Below are positions 8,196 through 17,461 of a stretch of DNA of 64,000 bases, one piece after another. This DNA comes from Agromyces mariniharenae (GTDB lineage Bacteria; Actinomycetota; Actinomycetes; Actinomycetales; Microbacteriaceae). Under the pieces are notes generated by a model. It was not told where the DNA came from and searched no databases. It was given only the letters and a program-made list of their open reading frames with translations. The stretch lies in assembly GCF_008122505.1 (NCBI RefSeq), contig NZ_VSSB01000002.1, positions 434,001 through 498,000 on the forward strand. Direction: 5' to 3'. Numbering within the stretch: the stretch's first letter is position 1; each line of letters opens with the position of its first letter. The translations under genes and the position numbers were made by a program.

Positions 8196-9433
8196 CGGCG
8201 ACCGATCAGCCGCCGTCCGTCGAGGATGCCGGGGCGAAGCGGCCGGAGGAGGCGCCCGAGCATCGCATCCTGCGCGCGGCGGCGCAGCTCGCCGGCACTG
8301 CCATCCTCGCGGGCTCGATCGCGACGCTGGTCGGATCCGTGCTCGCATTCGCTTTCCCCGTGCTGTTCCTGTTCGTGCTCCCGTGGCCGTTCCTGCCGCT
8401 GGCGGCAGCGTCGGGAGGGATCGCCGGGGGAGCCGGCCTCGCCGTCGGCCGAGCCCTCGGATGGAGGGTGACGGTCGAGCGCGTGGTCGTCCCGGCGGCG
8501 GCCGGGGTCGCCTCGTTCCCGGTGCTGCTCGCCGTCTCCGGGATCACCTGGGGAGTCCCGCCCTGGCTCTGGGTCGCCTGGATCGTGGCCGCGGTCGCGG
8601 CGGCGATGTACGGGCACCGTCGCACGCTGCGGCATCCGCTCGACGAATGGCGACCGGTGCTCGTGCGCCTGCTCGTCGGCGCCGGACTCACGGTCGGCAT
8701 CTCCGCGTTCTTCCTGCTTCCGTCCGCGCAGTGGCTCGGCGGCGCGGTGCCCACCTTCCTCGCGCTCGGGGGAGTGCTCCTGCTCAGCGGGATCCTCGTC
8801 TCGCTCGGACCGTTCCCGAGCCGTACCTCCGCGGCGCTGGCTTGGGCCGGGTTCACGCTGCTCGTCGCCTCGGTCCTCGCGGTGATGGTCGGCGTGACGC
8901 TCCAGTCGCGGCTCGCGGCAATCGAGGTCGGGCCGCCGCCCCCGCCGACGGTCTGGGCAGGCGACCCGGCCGACTTCGATCCGACGAGCGACCGCCCGCG
9001 CGATCCCAGCGTGATCGACGTGCCGCCACCCACCCTCGATGTGGGCCGGGCGCAGTTCGCCGCGCTCGCCGCGGCCACCCTCGAGGCGGCCGGCCCCGAG
9101 GCCCGCTGGCGCGACGAGCCGGGCGTCGTCGTGCGCGAGGTCGACTGCGGCGACGGCCGCACCGCGCTGCGCATCGATGCGGAGTTCGCGATGGGGGAGA
9201 TCACCGACGTCACGACCGACGAACAGGACCGCGCGGTGACCGAGGCGAACCTCGCGGCGGCCGACCGCATCGTGCTCGCCTGGTCGGCGGCCGGGCTCGG
9301 CACGCCCGAGGTGCTGCACGGCGAGCCGATCCTCGGCGGCGCCGCGATGTCGGCGGTCGACTTCGCGAAGGTCGACTTCGCGTTCGGCGTGGCGCAGCCG
9401 CGCATCGAAGGCCGGTGCCTGCCGAACGGCTAG
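8192..9433 (+). CDS. polytopic membrane protein with C-terminal soluble domain, unknown function
   Basis: A 413-residue protein that I do not recognise. Residues 30-250 contain about seven hydrophobic helices (for example FPVLFLFVLPWPFLPLAAA). A Pro-rich linker follows, and a soluble domain of about 130 residues that includes a VDCGDGRTALRIDAEF strand pair. The second half resembles small lipoprotein-like domains seen after membrane regions in other actinobacteria, but I cannot name a family. It overlaps cutC by four bases and is presumably cotranscribed with it. A stem-loop follows its stop. Confidence 0.75.
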   Translation: MTATDQPPSVEDAGAKRPEEAPEHRILRAAAQLAGTAILAGSIATLVGSVLAFAFPVLFLFVLPWPFLPLAAASGGIAGGAGLAVGRALGWRVTVERVVVPAAAGVASFPVLLAVSGITWGVPPWLWVAWIVAAVAAAMYGHRRTLRHPLDEWRPVLVRLLVGAGLTVGISAFFLLPSAQWLGGAVPTFLALGGVLLLSGILVSLGPFPSRTSAALAWAGFTLLVASVLAVMVGVTLQSRLAAIEVGPPPPPTVWAGDPADFDPTSDRPRDPSVIDVPPPTLDVGRAQFAALAAATLEAAGPEARWRDEPGVVVREVDCGDGRTALRIDAEFAMGEITDVTTDEQDRAVTEANLAAADRIVLAWSAAGLGTPEVLHGEPILGGAAMSAVDFAKVDFAFGVAQPRIEGRCLPNG

Positions 9434-9440
9434 GTAGACA

Positions 9441-9475
9441 GCTAGAGCCTGTTGCTTCGGCAGGCTGTTCTAGCT
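9441..9475. terminator. shared hairpin between convergent genes
   Basis: AGCTAGAGCCTG and CAGGCTGTTCTAGCT pair with a three-base bulge around TTGCTTCGG. The stop codon of the small gene on the minus strand lies inside the right arm. There is no T-run, as is common in high-GC actinobacteria. Confidence 0.5.
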
Positions 9476-9640
9476 TCGCGCGAGCCGGAGCGCCTTCTCG
9501 GTGAAGTAGCTCACTTCGCCGTCGTCATCCTCGACGCCGAAGACGAACTTGCCCGACGGAGTGGCCCGGACATCGACGATCGCGCCGCGTCCGCGCGGAG
9601 TGAGGACGTCGGCTCCTGGCGTGATGATGGATTCGCTCAT
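9470..9640 (-). CDS. small hypothetical protein, 56 residues
   Basis: A compact 56-residue protein starting MSESIITPGADVLTPRGRG. It has a Gly-rich turn, a strand-like KFVFGVEDDDGEVSYF and a final KALRLARS. The pattern suggests a small SH3-like beta barrel, but no family is assigned. An upstream in-frame ATG at 9652 is possible. It converges on the membrane protein gene and ends inside the shared hairpin. Confidence 0.6.
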   Translation of the reverse strand: MSESIITPGADVLTPRGRGAIVDVRATPSGKFVFGVEDDDGEVSYFTEKALRLARS

Positions 9641-9785
9641 ACGCCTGATCATGCGAGCGCCAGGTCGCGCTCCGCGTCCCCCGTGCGACGGAGATGTCGC
9701 TGCCGAAGCCGCGGGTGGAGCGGTACGGCGCGAGCTCGCCGAGGTGCGCACGGACGCGGAGCATCCGGCTCGCTAGTCTGGTCGC

Positions 9786-10301
9786 ATGAGCCCGGATCCC
9801 GACGACGACGCGCTGCGCTGGGAGGGCGACGACGACCCCACGCTCGCCCCCGGGTGGAAGGTCGTCGGCAACCCGACCGGCTCCCAGTCGGCGGATGCCG
9901 CGGCATCCGATCGGGTCGCCGAGCCGAACGGCGCCACCGCGGTCGACCACGTCGACGGCGACGAGCGAGACGGGCAGGCCGCGACGGCCGTCGAAGCCGA
10001 CCAAGCGGATGCCGCGACGCAGCCCGGCTCGGCCGAGCTCGTGCTGCTCGGCGTGCTCGGCGGCGTGTACCTCCTCTACTCCGTCGGCTGGCTCCTCTGG
10101 GCGATCTCGGCGGCTCCCGATCTCGGCGACCCCGTCGCGCAGTTCATGTACGGACTCGGTCGCTGGCTCGCCGTGCTGGCGCCCGCGCTGTGGTTCGGCA
10201 CGACGCTCTGGCTGGCGTCCGAGCGCCGCCGCGCACGGCTGCTCTGGCTCATCGTCGGCGCGATCGTCCTCGTCCCCGTCCCGTTCCTGCTGCGAGGTTG
10301 A
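9786..10301 (+). CDS. small membrane protein with acidic N-terminal region
   Basis: A 171-residue protein of unknown function. Residues 1-80 are acidic, low-complexity and probably disordered (DPDDDALRWEGDDDP, then Ala-rich sequence). Three hydrophobic helices follow, for example VLLGVLGGVYLLYSVGWLLWA, with ERRRAR between the last two. A TAGTCT box at 9774-9779 lies six bases before the ATG, so the transcript is probably leaderless. One base separates its stop from the next ATG, and the two genes form an operon of small membrane proteins. Confidence 0.75.
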   Translation: MSPDPDDDALRWEGDDDPTLAPGWKVVGNPTGSQSADAAASDRVAEPNGATAVDHVDGDERDGQAATAVEADQADAATQPGSAELVLLGVLGGVYLLYSVGWLLWAISAAPDLGDPVAQFMYGLGRWLAVLAPALWFGTTLWLASERRRARLLWLIVGAIVLVPVPFLLRG

Positions 10302-10302
10302 G

Positions 10303-10701
10303 ATGACCGAGGCATCCGTTCCCGCCGACGCCGGTGCCGCGGCATCCGCCGACGACGCGGCCGCACCGCGATTGGCGACCCCGCTCTGGCTGGCCGTCAC
10401 GATCGCCGTGCTGTTCGGCGTGCTCTACGCCTACGACGTGTGGGAGGCCGTCGGCAACCTCGTCGGCCTCAACCTGCAGGCGGGGTCGCTCGGCATCGCG
10501 CTCTCGGGCCTCGGCCTCACGCTGCTGATCTTCGCGCTCGTGCTGCCGTTCCTGGTGTTCGGCGTCGCGTTCTGGCTCGGCCGCCGCCGCGGGCCCCTGC
10601 AGCAGGTCGTGCTGTTCCTCGCCGGCTACGCGGCCGTGCAGGCGCTCACGTTCGGGCTCACCGACCTCTTCTTCCAGGTCGGCGGCCTCGACCTCGGCTG
10701 A
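10303..10701 (+). CDS. small membrane protein
   Basis: A 132-residue protein with an Ala/Asp-rich N-terminus and three hydrophobic helices (residues 26-45, 60-90 and 100-125). RRRG lies between the second and third helices. I do not recognise a family. It follows the previous gene with one base between them and should be cotranslated with it. Confidence 0.7.
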   Translation: MTEASVPADAGAAASADDAAAPRLATPLWLAVTIAVLFGVLYAYDVWEAVGNLVGLNLQAGSLGIALSGLGLTLLIFALVLPFLVFGVAFWLGRRRGPLQQVVLFLAGYAAVQALTFGLTDLFFQVGGLDLG

Positions 10702-10758
10702 CGGTCGTGCCTGTGACGGCCAGGTCGTCACAGAACGGATGCCGCATGCGCCCTCCAG

Positions 10759-10764
10759 TAGAGT
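10759..10764 (+). promoter_or_regulatory. probable -10 box of serA
   Basis: TAGAGT lies 87 bases before the serA start and fits the TANNNT -10 pattern seen throughout the window. It implies a leader of about 80 bases for serA, unlike the leaderless genes nearby. No convincing -35 box is present at 17 bases. Confidence 0.4.
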
Positions 10765-10851
10765 GAGCGGGTAGCGCCCCCACGGCGTGTGGCGCATCCC
10801 CACCCGCACATCAGAGCGCCGCGTGCGCGCTTCGCCCCGAAGGAATCGTTC

Positions 10852-12444
10852 GTGTCAAAGCCGGTCGTGCTGATCGCCGAAGAACTCTCGCCCGCCACCG
10901 TCGACGCCCTCGGGCCCGACTTCGAGATCCGCAACGTCGACGGCACCGATCGTCCGGCGCTGCTCGAGGCGATCGCCGACGCGAACGCCATACTGGTGCG
11001 GTCGGCGACGAAGGTCGACGCCGAGGCGATCGCGGCCGCGCCCAAGCTCCAGGTCATCGCCCGCGCCGGAGTCGGCCTCGACAACGTAGACATCAAGTCC
11101 GCCACGACCGCGGGTGTCATGGTCGTGAACGCGCCGACCTCGAACATCATCTCGGCGGCTGAGCTCACGGTCGGCCACATCCTGAGCCTCGCCCGCCACA
11201 TCCCGGCGGCGCACTCCGCGCTGGCGCAGGGGGAGTGGAAGCGGTCGCACTACACCGGCGTCGAGCTCTACGAGAAGACCATCGGCATCATCGGCCTCGG
11301 CCGTATCGGCGCGCTCATCGCCGCGCGCCTGCAGGCCTTCGGCACCGAGGTCATCGCGTACGACCCCTACATCACGGCGGCCCGCGCGCAGCAGCTCGGG
11401 GTGCAGACCGTGAGCCTCGACGAGCTCCTCGAGCGCAGCGACTTCATCACCATCCACATGCCGAAGACGCCCGAGACGACCGGCATGATCGGCACCGAGC
11501 AGCTCGCGAAGATGAAGCCGACCGCCTACGTCGTCAACGTCGCCCGTGGCGGCCTCATCGACGAGGACGCGCTCTACGACGCGCTCGCCGCACGCACGAT
11601 CGCCGGCGCGGGCCTCGACGTCTTCGTCTCCGAGCCGCCGCGCGAGTCGCCGCTGCTCGCGCTGCCGAACGTCATCGTGACGCCGCACCTCGGCGCGTCG
11701 ACCGACGAGGCGCAGGAGAAGGCCGGCGTCTCGGTCGCGAAGTCGGTGCGCCTCGCGCTCGCCGGCGAACTCGTGCCCGACGCGGTCAACGTGGCCGGCG
11801 GCGTCATCGACCCGTACGTGCGGCCCGGCATCCCGCTCGTCGAGAAGCTCGGCCAGCTCTTCGCCGGCCTCGCCGACACCGCGATCACGAGCCTCGACGT
11901 CGAGGTGCACGGCGAGCTCGTCGACTACGACGTGAGCGTCTTCAAGCTCGCCGCCCTCAAGGGCGTCTTCACGAATGTCGTGAGCGAGAGCGTCTCGTAC
12001 GTGAACGCCCCGCTCCTCGCCGAGCACCGCGGCATCGACGTGCGCCTCATCGTCGACGCGGACTCGCCCGAGTACCGGAACGTCATCACGCTCGCCGGAG
12101 CGCTGGCCGACGGCCGCCAGATCTCGGTCTCGGGCACGCTGACCGGCACGAAGCAGATCGAGAAGCTCGTGGGCGTCAACGGCTACGAGATCGAGGTGCC
12201 GATCGCGACGACCCACATCGTGATGCAGTACACCGACCGTCCCGGCATCGTGGCGATCTACGGCCGCGAGTTCGGCGAGGCCGGCATCAACATCGCGGGC
12301 ATGCAGATCGCGCGCCGCGAGGCCGGCGGCCAGGCGCTGAGCGTCCTCACGGTGGACTCACCGGTGCCGACCGAGGTGCTCGACCGGGTGCGCGAGGCGA
12401 TCGACGCCGACGTGCTCGTCGAGATCGACATCACCGAGGAGTAA
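10852..12444 (+). CDS. serA: D-3-phosphoglycerate dehydrogenase
   Basis: A 530-residue enzyme that oxidises 3-phosphoglycerate to 3-phosphohydroxypyruvate, the first step of serine synthesis. It has the long (type I) form typical of actinobacteria. The NAD-binding fold carries GIIGLGRIG at about 145-152. Catalytic-region motifs are NVARGG, FVSEPP and TPHLGAST. The intervening ASB domain follows, and an ACT domain begins near residue 455 (MQYTDRPGIVAIYGREFG), the usual site of serine feedback control. The start is GTG at 10852, preceded by GAAGGA; an in-frame ATG further upstream would add residues not seen in the family. Confidence 0.96.
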   Translation: MSKPVVLIAEELSPATVDALGPDFEIRNVDGTDRPALLEAIADANAILVRSATKVDAEAIAAAPKLQVIARAGVGLDNVDIKSATTAGVMVVNAPTSNIISAAELTVGHILSLARHIPAAHSALAQGEWKRSHYTGVELYEKTIGIIGLGRIGALIAARLQAFGTEVIAYDPYITAARAQQLGVQTVSLDELLERSDFITIHMPKTPETTGMIGTEQLAKMKPTAYVVNVARGGLIDEDALYDALAARTIAGAGLDVFVSEPPRESPLLALPNVIVTPHLGASTDEAQEKAGVSVAKSVRLALAGELVPDAVNVAGGVIDPYVRPGIPLVEKLGQLFAGLADTAITSLDVEVHGELVDYDVSVFKLAALKGVFTNVVSESVSYVNAPLLAEHRGIDVRLIVDADSPEYRNVITLAGALADGRQISVSGTLTGTKQIEKLVGVNGYEIEVPIATTHIVMQYTDRPGIVAIYGREFGEAGINIAGMQIARREAGGQALSVLTVDSPVPTEVLDRVREAIDADVLVEIDITEE

Positions 12445-12461
12445 TCGGGCGCGCACCCGGC

Positions 12462-13025
12462 TCAGCTCGTCGGCGGCTCGGCTGCGAGCCGCTCGAGCAT
12501 GGCCACGAGCGCGTCCATCTCGCTCGCGGGCGGCGCGTCGACGCCCGTCTCGGCGTCGTCGCCGTGCAGCGCCGAGTCGTAGTACAGGCCGTCGCCGATG
12601 AGGGTGATCGCGAGCGCCACGGTCGGGTCGGCCACGTGCGCCCGCACCGCGCCCATCCAGCGTTCGCGGACCGAGCGGATCATGCGCACGGCCGACGGAT
12701 GCCCCGCCTGCGCCAGTCGCGCCGCCGCCACGCCCGCCCGCTCGAGCGCCGTGTCGTGCGACACCGACGAGCGCACGAAGTACGCGACCGCGCCCTCGGG
12801 CGCCTCGGCCATGACCTGGAGATCGGCGTCGACGAGCGCGGAGAACCGCGCGAGCACGCCGTCGACCAGTGCCTCCCGGTTGGGGAAGTGGTAGAGCAGA
12901 CCGCCCTTCGAGACGCCGGCGGCGCGGGCCGCGGCGTCGAGGGTGGCGGCGCGCTCGCCGTCCTCCACGAGGAGGCGCTCGAACGCGTCGAGCACGGCGT
13001 CGCGTGCGGCAGGAGGGCGGCTCAT
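12462..13025 (-). CDS. TetR family repressor of the adjacent efflux pump
   Basis: A 187-residue regulator. Residues 5-55 form the TetR helix-turn-helix (LDAAARAAGVSKGGLLYHFPNREALV). The C-terminal part (about 60-185) is the ligand-binding domain. It is divergent from the MFS transporter gene and the 88-base gap holds a 26-base inverted repeat suited to TetR binding. This is the classic arrangement in which a repressor controls a drug exporter and probably itself. The ligand is unknown. Confidence 0.9.
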   Translation of the reverse strand: MSRPPAARDAVLDAFERLLVEDGERAATLDAAARAAGVSKGGLLYHFPNREALVDGVLARFSALVDADLQVMAEAPEGAVAYFVRSSVSHDTALERAGVAAARLAQAGHPSAVRMIRSVRERWMGAVRAHVADPTVALAITLIGDGLYYDSALHGDDAETGVDAPPASEMDALVAMLERLAAEPPTS

Positions 13026-13072
13026 GTGCTCGATGCTAGCGAGACGTGAGCGGGCGGCATCCGTGCATGATC

Positions 13073-13101
13073 TGATACTATACCGGCTGGACGGTAAAGT
13101 A
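13073..13101 (+). promoter_or_regulatory. TetR operator overlapping an extended -10 promoter
   Basis: TACTATACCG at 13076-13085 and CGGTAAAGTA at 13092-13101 form an inverted repeat with one mismatch around GCTGGA. The left arm coincides with an extended -10 element, TGATACTAT at 13073-13081. Repressor bound here would block RNA polymerase on the transporter promoter. Confidence 0.8.
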
Positions 13102-13113
13102 ATGGAACCCGAG

Positions 13114-14694
13114 ATGACGAACACCACGGAACGCACGATCACGCCCATCGACCGCGCGACGGATGCCGCCGCGCGCATCGATCCCGGCCGGTCGACGCGC
13201 GCGCCGCGGCGCGCCTGGTTGGCGCTCGCGGTGCTCATGCTGCCGGTGCTGCTCGTCTCGGTCGACAACACCGTGCTGAGCTTCGCGCTGCCGGCGATCT
13301 CCGCCGACCTCGCGCCCACGGCCGCGCAGCAGCTCTGGATCATCGACGCGTACCCGCTCGTGCTCGCGGGCCTGCTCGTGGCGATGGGCAGCGCCGGCGA
13401 CCGCTACGGACGCCGCCGGATGCTGCTCATCGGCTCGACCGGGTTCGCGCTCGTCTCGATCGGCGCCGCGTTCGCGCCCACAGCCGAGGCGCTCATCGTC
13501 GCACGTGCCGCGCTCGGGTTCTTCGGCGCCATGCTCATGCCCTCGACGCTCTCGCTGCTGCGCGCCGTCTTCACCGAACGCGAGCAGCGCCGCCTGGCGA
13601 TCGCGATCTGGGCGTCGGGCTTCGCCGCGGGCAGCGCGATGGGTCCGCTGGTCGGCGGGCTGCTGCTCGAGCACTTCCACTGGGGCTCGGTGTTCCTCCT
13701 CGCCGTGCCCGTGCTGGTGCCGCTGCTCGTGTTCGTGCCGATGCTCATCCCCGAGAGCCGCGACCCTGCGCCGGGCCGGATCGACCTCGTGAGCACCGTG
13801 CTGTCGCTCGCGGCGATGGGCCCCATCGTGTACGGCATCAAGTCGCTCGCGACCGAGGGCATGCACGGCTTCGGCGTGCAGGCGATCGCGCTCGGAGTGT
13901 CCTGCGCGCTCTGGTTCGTGCGGCGCCAGCTGCGCAGCGAGACGCCCATGCTCGACGTGCGCCTCTTCCGCCAGGGTTCGTTCGGCGGCGCCGTCGTCGT
14001 GAACCTGTTCAGCGTCATCGCGCTCGTCGGGTTCCTCTACTTCGTGTCGCAGCACCTGCAACTCATCGCGGGACTCAGTCCCGTCGAGGCCGGACTCGCG
14101 CTGCTGCCGGGCCTCGTCGCGATGATCGCCGCCGGCCTCCTGGTCGTGCCGGTCGCGCGTCGGGTGCGCCCGCGCGTGCTCGTCCCGGTCGCGCTCGGCC
14201 TGTCGGCGTCGGGATACCTCGTGATCGCGCTGTTCGCCGGATCCGGCTCGATCGGCCCGATCGTCCTCGCGTTCGTGCTCCTCGGCGTGGGCATCGGCGC
14301 GGCCGAGACCGTCTCGAACGAGCTCATCCTCTCGAGCGCGCCGCCCGCGAAGGCCGGTGCCGCGTCCGCCGTCTCCGAGACCGCCTACGAGCTCGGCGCG
14401 GTGCTCGGCACGGCGATCCTCGGCAGCATCCTGGCGGTGCAGTTCCGCGCGGGCCTCGTGCTCCCGTCGGTGCTCACCGACCAGCAGGCGGATGCCGCGC
14501 GCGAGACGCTCGCGGGCGCGATGACGGTCGCCGACGGGCTGCCCGGCCCGATCGGCACGCAGCTCGCGGCATCCGCTGCCCACGCCTTCGACGCCGGCGT
14601 CGTCGTGACGTCGCTCATCGGCGTCGCGCTGATGGCGGCGGCGGCCGTCGTGGCGGCGATCGCCCTGCGGAACCCGAAGGCCCCGCGCGCCTGA
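13114..14694 (+). CDS. MFS drug efflux transporter, DHA2 family
   Basis: A 526-residue membrane protein of the 14-helix DHA2 (EmrB/QacA, SmvA) group, which exports drugs or biocides by proton antiport. Typical motifs are visible: VDNTVLSFALPAI in helix 1, LWIIDAYPLVLAGLLV, the motif A loop GSAGDRYGRRRMLLIG, and the motif C-like SGFAAGSAMGPLVGG. An earlier in-frame ATG at 13102 directly abuts the operator; 13114 was chosen because TGGAA precedes it at a workable distance, but either is possible. Control by the divergent TetR repressor is very likely. Confidence 0.9.
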   Translation: MTNTTERTITPIDRATDAAARIDPGRSTRAPRRAWLALAVLMLPVLLVSVDNTVLSFALPAISADLAPTAAQQLWIIDAYPLVLAGLLVAMGSAGDRYGRRRMLLIGSTGFALVSIGAAFAPTAEALIVARAALGFFGAMLMPSTLSLLRAVFTEREQRRLAIAIWASGFAAGSAMGPLVGGLLLEHFHWGSVFLLAVPVLVPLLVFVPMLIPESRDPAPGRIDLVSTVLSLAAMGPIVYGIKSLATEGMHGFGVQAIALGVSCALWFVRRQLRSETPMLDVRLFRQGSFGGAVVVNLFSVIALVGFLYFVSQHLQLIAGLSPVEAGLALLPGLVAMIAAGLLVVPVARRVRPRVLVPVALGLSASGYLVIALFAGSGSIGPIVLAFVLLGVGIGAAETVSNELILSSAPPAKAGAASAVSETAYELGAVLGTAILGSILAVQFRAGLVLPSVLTDQQADAARETLAGAMTVADGLPGPIGTQLAASAAHAFDAGVVVTSLIGVALMAAAAVVAAIALRNPKAPRA

Positions 14695-14727
14695 GCGGGC
14701 GGGGCGCGATCGCGGCCCGAACGACGA

Positions 14728-14758
14728 ACGGCCGCCGCCCCTCCCGGGCGGCGGCCGT
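14728..14758. terminator. strong GC hairpin between convergent genes
   Basis: ACGGCCGCCGCCC and GGGCGGCGGCCGT form a perfect 13-base stem with a five-base loop. It lies between the MFS gene and the convergent small membrane protein gene. Confidence 0.75.
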
Positions 14759-14772
14759 GTCGTGACGTGCGG

Positions 14773-15036
14773 TCAGAGCGTCGTCGGGTCCTCGGGAGCC
14801 GAGTGCTCGTTGCGGGTCACGCGGCTGCCGGTCGCCGGGTCCACGCTCGTCTGCGACGTGGAGATCGAACGGCGACGGCGGGCGAGGAGGACGATGCCCA
14901 GGATGATCACGATCGCTCCGGCGATCATGAGGATGTAGCCGACCAACTGGAGGTTGACCCAGTCGACGGTCAGGTTCAGCGCGAATGCGAGGATCGCGCC
15001 GATGACGAAGAGCACGATGCCGAGACCGAGACTCAT
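14773..15036 (-). CDS. small membrane protein, DUF6458-like
   Basis: An 87-residue protein with two transmembrane helices (residues 3-22 and 30-52), starting MSLGLGIVLFVIGAILAFAL. RRRR follows the second helix and a polar tail of 35 residues ends the protein. The pattern matches the actinobacterial DUF6458 family, whose function is unknown. AGAGGAAC lies before the ATG at 15036. Confidence 0.8.
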   Translation of the reverse strand: MSLGLGIVLFVIGAILAFALNLTVDWVNLQLVGYILMIAGAIVIILGIVLLARRRRSISTSQTSVDPATGSRVTRNEHSAPEDPTTL

Positions 15037-15173
15037 GTGGGGGTTCCTCTTTCTCTCCGGCGGCTCGGGTGCCGCGCTTCGATGAGGTGGATACCTCGTC
15101 CTGAGGCCCACTGTAGCCATCAGCCAGTCCGACGGACACTACGCTGGGAGGGCTGGCGCACGAAGGAGAATCC

Positions 15174-16235
15174 ATGGTAGGTACGGTCAGGCTCGCAGTC
15201 ATTCCGGGCGATGGAATCGGCCCAGAGGTCGTCGCCGAGGCGCTCAGGGCGCTCGATGCGGCGGTCGCCGGCACCGAGATCGCCTTCGAGCAGACGCCGT
15301 TCTCCCTGGGGGCCGCGCGCTACCTCGAGACGGGCGACGTCCTGACCGACGACGACCTCGCCGCGATCAAGGATCACGACGCGATCCTGCTCGGCGCGGT
15401 CGGCGGCGTGCCCGGCGATCCGCGCCTCGTGGGCGCCAACATCGAGCGAGGACTGCTGCTGAAGCTCCGCTTCGAGCTCGACCACTACGTGAACCTGCGT
15501 CCGTCGGTGCTGCACCCCGGCGTCGCGAGCCCGCTGGCCGATCCGGGCGATGTCGACTTCGTCGTCGTGCGCGAGGGCACCGAGGGGCCCTACGTGGGCA
15601 ACGGCGGCGCGATCCGCGTGGGCACGCCCGCCGAGGTCGCGAACGAGGTGTCCGTCAACACCGCCTACGGGGTGGAGCGGGTCGTGCGCTACGCGTTCGC
15701 CGCGGCATCCGCGCGCCCGCGCAAGAAGCTGACGCTCGTGCACAAGACCAACGTGCTCGTCTTCGCCGGGTCGCTGTGGAAGCGCACGGTCGACGCCGTC
15801 GCCGTCGAGTACCCCGACGTCTCGGTGGATTACCTGCACGTCGACGCTGCGACGATCTTCCTCGTCACGGATCCTGCTAGATTCGACGTCATCGTCACGG
15901 ACAACCTCTTCGGCGACATCCTCACCGATCTGGCCGGCGCGATCAGCGGCGGCATCGGACTGGCGGCCTCGGGCAACATCAACCCCGACGGCCGGTTCCC
16001 GAGCATGTTCGAGCCCGTACACGGCTCCGCACCCGACATCGCCGGGAAGGGCATCGCCGACCCCACCGCCGCGATCCTCTCCGTCGCCCTGCTGCTCGAC
16101 CACCTCGGTCACCGCGAGCAGGCGGCGAAGGTGCAGCGGGCGGTCGCCGCAGACATCGCCGAGCGCGGCGACGCACGACGTTCGACCTCCGAGGTCGGCG
16201 ACGCGATCGTCGCTCGCATCGGCGCACACGAGTAA
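15174..16235 (+). CDS. leuB: 3-isopropylmalate dehydrogenase
   Basis: A 353-residue enzyme of leucine synthesis that oxidises and decarboxylates 3-isopropylmalate. Family motifs are [10 protein letters not shown] at 9-18, [17 protein letters not shown], the REGTEGPY loop, [23 protein letters not shown] and [21 protein letters not shown] precedes the ATG. Isocitrate and tartrate dehydrogenases are relatives, but the length and context (ilvE follows after 25 bases) support LeuB. The rest of the leucine pathway in this window, leuCD, lies 39 kb away. Confidence 0.95.
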   Translation: MVGTVRLAVIPGDGIGPEVVAEALRALDAAVAGTEIAFEQTPFSLGAARYLETGDVLTDDDLAAIKDHDAILLGAVGGVPGDPRLVGANIERGLLLKLRFELDHYVNLRPSVLHPGVASPLADPGDVDFVVVREGTEGPYVGNGGAIRVGTPAEVANEVSVNTAYGVERVVRYAFAAASARPRKKLTLVHKTNVLVFAGSLWKRTVDAVAVEYPDVSVDYLHVDAATIFLVTDPARFDVIVTDNLFGDILTDLAGAISGGIGLAASGNINPDGRFPSMFEPVHGSAPDIAGKGIADPTAAILSVALLLDHLGHREQAAKVQRAVAADIAERGDARRSTSEVGDAIVARIGAHE

Positions 16236-16260
16236 CCAGCGCATCCGAAGGACGAAGCAC

Positions 16261-17376
16261 ATGACCATCAACCTCCCGCTCCAGGCACCCTCCGCGGCAG
16301 GGCTCACCTGGGCCGTCACCCGCAACGACGCGGCGAAGACCGACGCCGAGCGCGACGCGATCCTCGCCGACCCGGGTTTCGGCAACCACTTCACCGACCA
16401 CATGGTCGACCTCTGCTGGTCGGAGAAGGGCGGCTGGCACCGTCCGCGCGTCTCGCCGTACGGCCCGATCCAGCTCGAGCCGTCGGCCGCGGTGCTGCAC
16501 TACGCGCAGGAGATCTTCGAGGGCCTCAAGGCGTACCGGCACGCCGACGGGTCGATCTGGTCGTTCCGCCCCTACGAGAACGCGGCGCGCCTGCAGCGCT
16601 CGGCCGCCCGCCTCGCGCTGCCCGAGCTGCCGAGCGAGTACTTCATCGAGTCGCTCAAGCAGATCATCGCGGTCGACGGCGCCTGGGTGCCCACCGCCCC
16701 CGAGACGAGCCTCTACCTGCGCCCGTTCATGTTCGCCAAGGAGGCCTTCCTCGGCGTGCGGCCCGCCAAGAAGGTGGCGTACTACCTCATCGCGAGCCCG
16801 GCGGGCGCCTACTTCCACGGCGGCGTGCAGCCCGTGTCGATCTGGCTCTCCACGCGCTACGCCCGCGCGGGCAAGGGCGGCACCGGTGCGGCGAAGACGG
16901 GCGGCAACTACGCGTCGAGCCTGCTGCCGCAGGCCGAGGCGGCCCAGCACGGATGCCAGCAGGTGCTGTTCCTCGACGAAGGGAAGTACCTCGAGGAGCT
17001 CGGCGGCATGAACGTGGTGCTCGTCTACCGCGACGGCACGGTCGTGACCCCCGAGTCGGACTCGATCCTCGAGGGCATCACGCGCGACTCGGTGCTCCAG
17101 CTCGCGAAGGACCGCGGCCACGTGGTGGAGAGCCGCAAGGTGACCATCGACGAGTGGCGCGAGGGCGCGGCATCCGGCGACATCGTGGGCGCGTTCGCGT
17201 GCGGCACGGCCGCCGTCATCACCCCCATCGGCCGCCTGCTCGCCGAGGACTTCGAGATCGTGCACAACGGCCCGGGCGCGACCGAGCTCGCCATGTCGCT
17301 GCGCGAGGAGCTCACCGGCATCCAGTACGGGCGCGTCGAGGACCGCCACGGCTGGATGACGCGGCTCGACGCCTGA
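16261..17376 (+). CDS. ilvE: branched-chain amino acid aminotransferase
   Basis: A 371-residue fold-type IV PLP enzyme that transfers the amino group between glutamate and the 2-oxo acids of leucine, isoleucine and valine. The PLP lysine is Lys212 in [10 protein letters not shown]. Other family signs are [22 protein letters not shown] and [14 protein letters not shown] precedes the ATG. It follows leuB at 25 bases and is presumably cotranscribed with it, so the last two steps of leucine synthesis are made together. Confidence 0.96.
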   Translation: MTINLPLQAPSAAGLTWAVTRNDAAKTDAERDAILADPGFGNHFTDHMVDLCWSEKGGWHRPRVSPYGPIQLEPSAAVLHYAQEIFEGLKAYRHADGSIWSFRPYENAARLQRSAARLALPELPSEYFIESLKQIIAVDGAWVPTAPETSLYLRPFMFAKEAFLGVRPAKKVAYYLIASPAGAYFHGGVQPVSIWLSTRYARAGKGGTGAAKTGGNYASSLLPQAEAAQHGCQQVLFLDEGKYLEELGGMNVVLVYRDGTVVTPESDSILEGITRDSVLQLAKDRGHVVESRKVTIDEWREGAASGDIVGAFACGTAAVITPIGRLLAEDFEIVHNGPGATELAMSLREELTGIQYGRVEDRHGWMTRLDA

Positions 17377-17461
17377 CGCGCGCACGACGCGACGGCCCGC
17401 GTGGCCGTCGCGTCGTCGCGTCGGCCGTCGCGTCGTCCCGCCCGCCCAATAGGCTGGCTGC

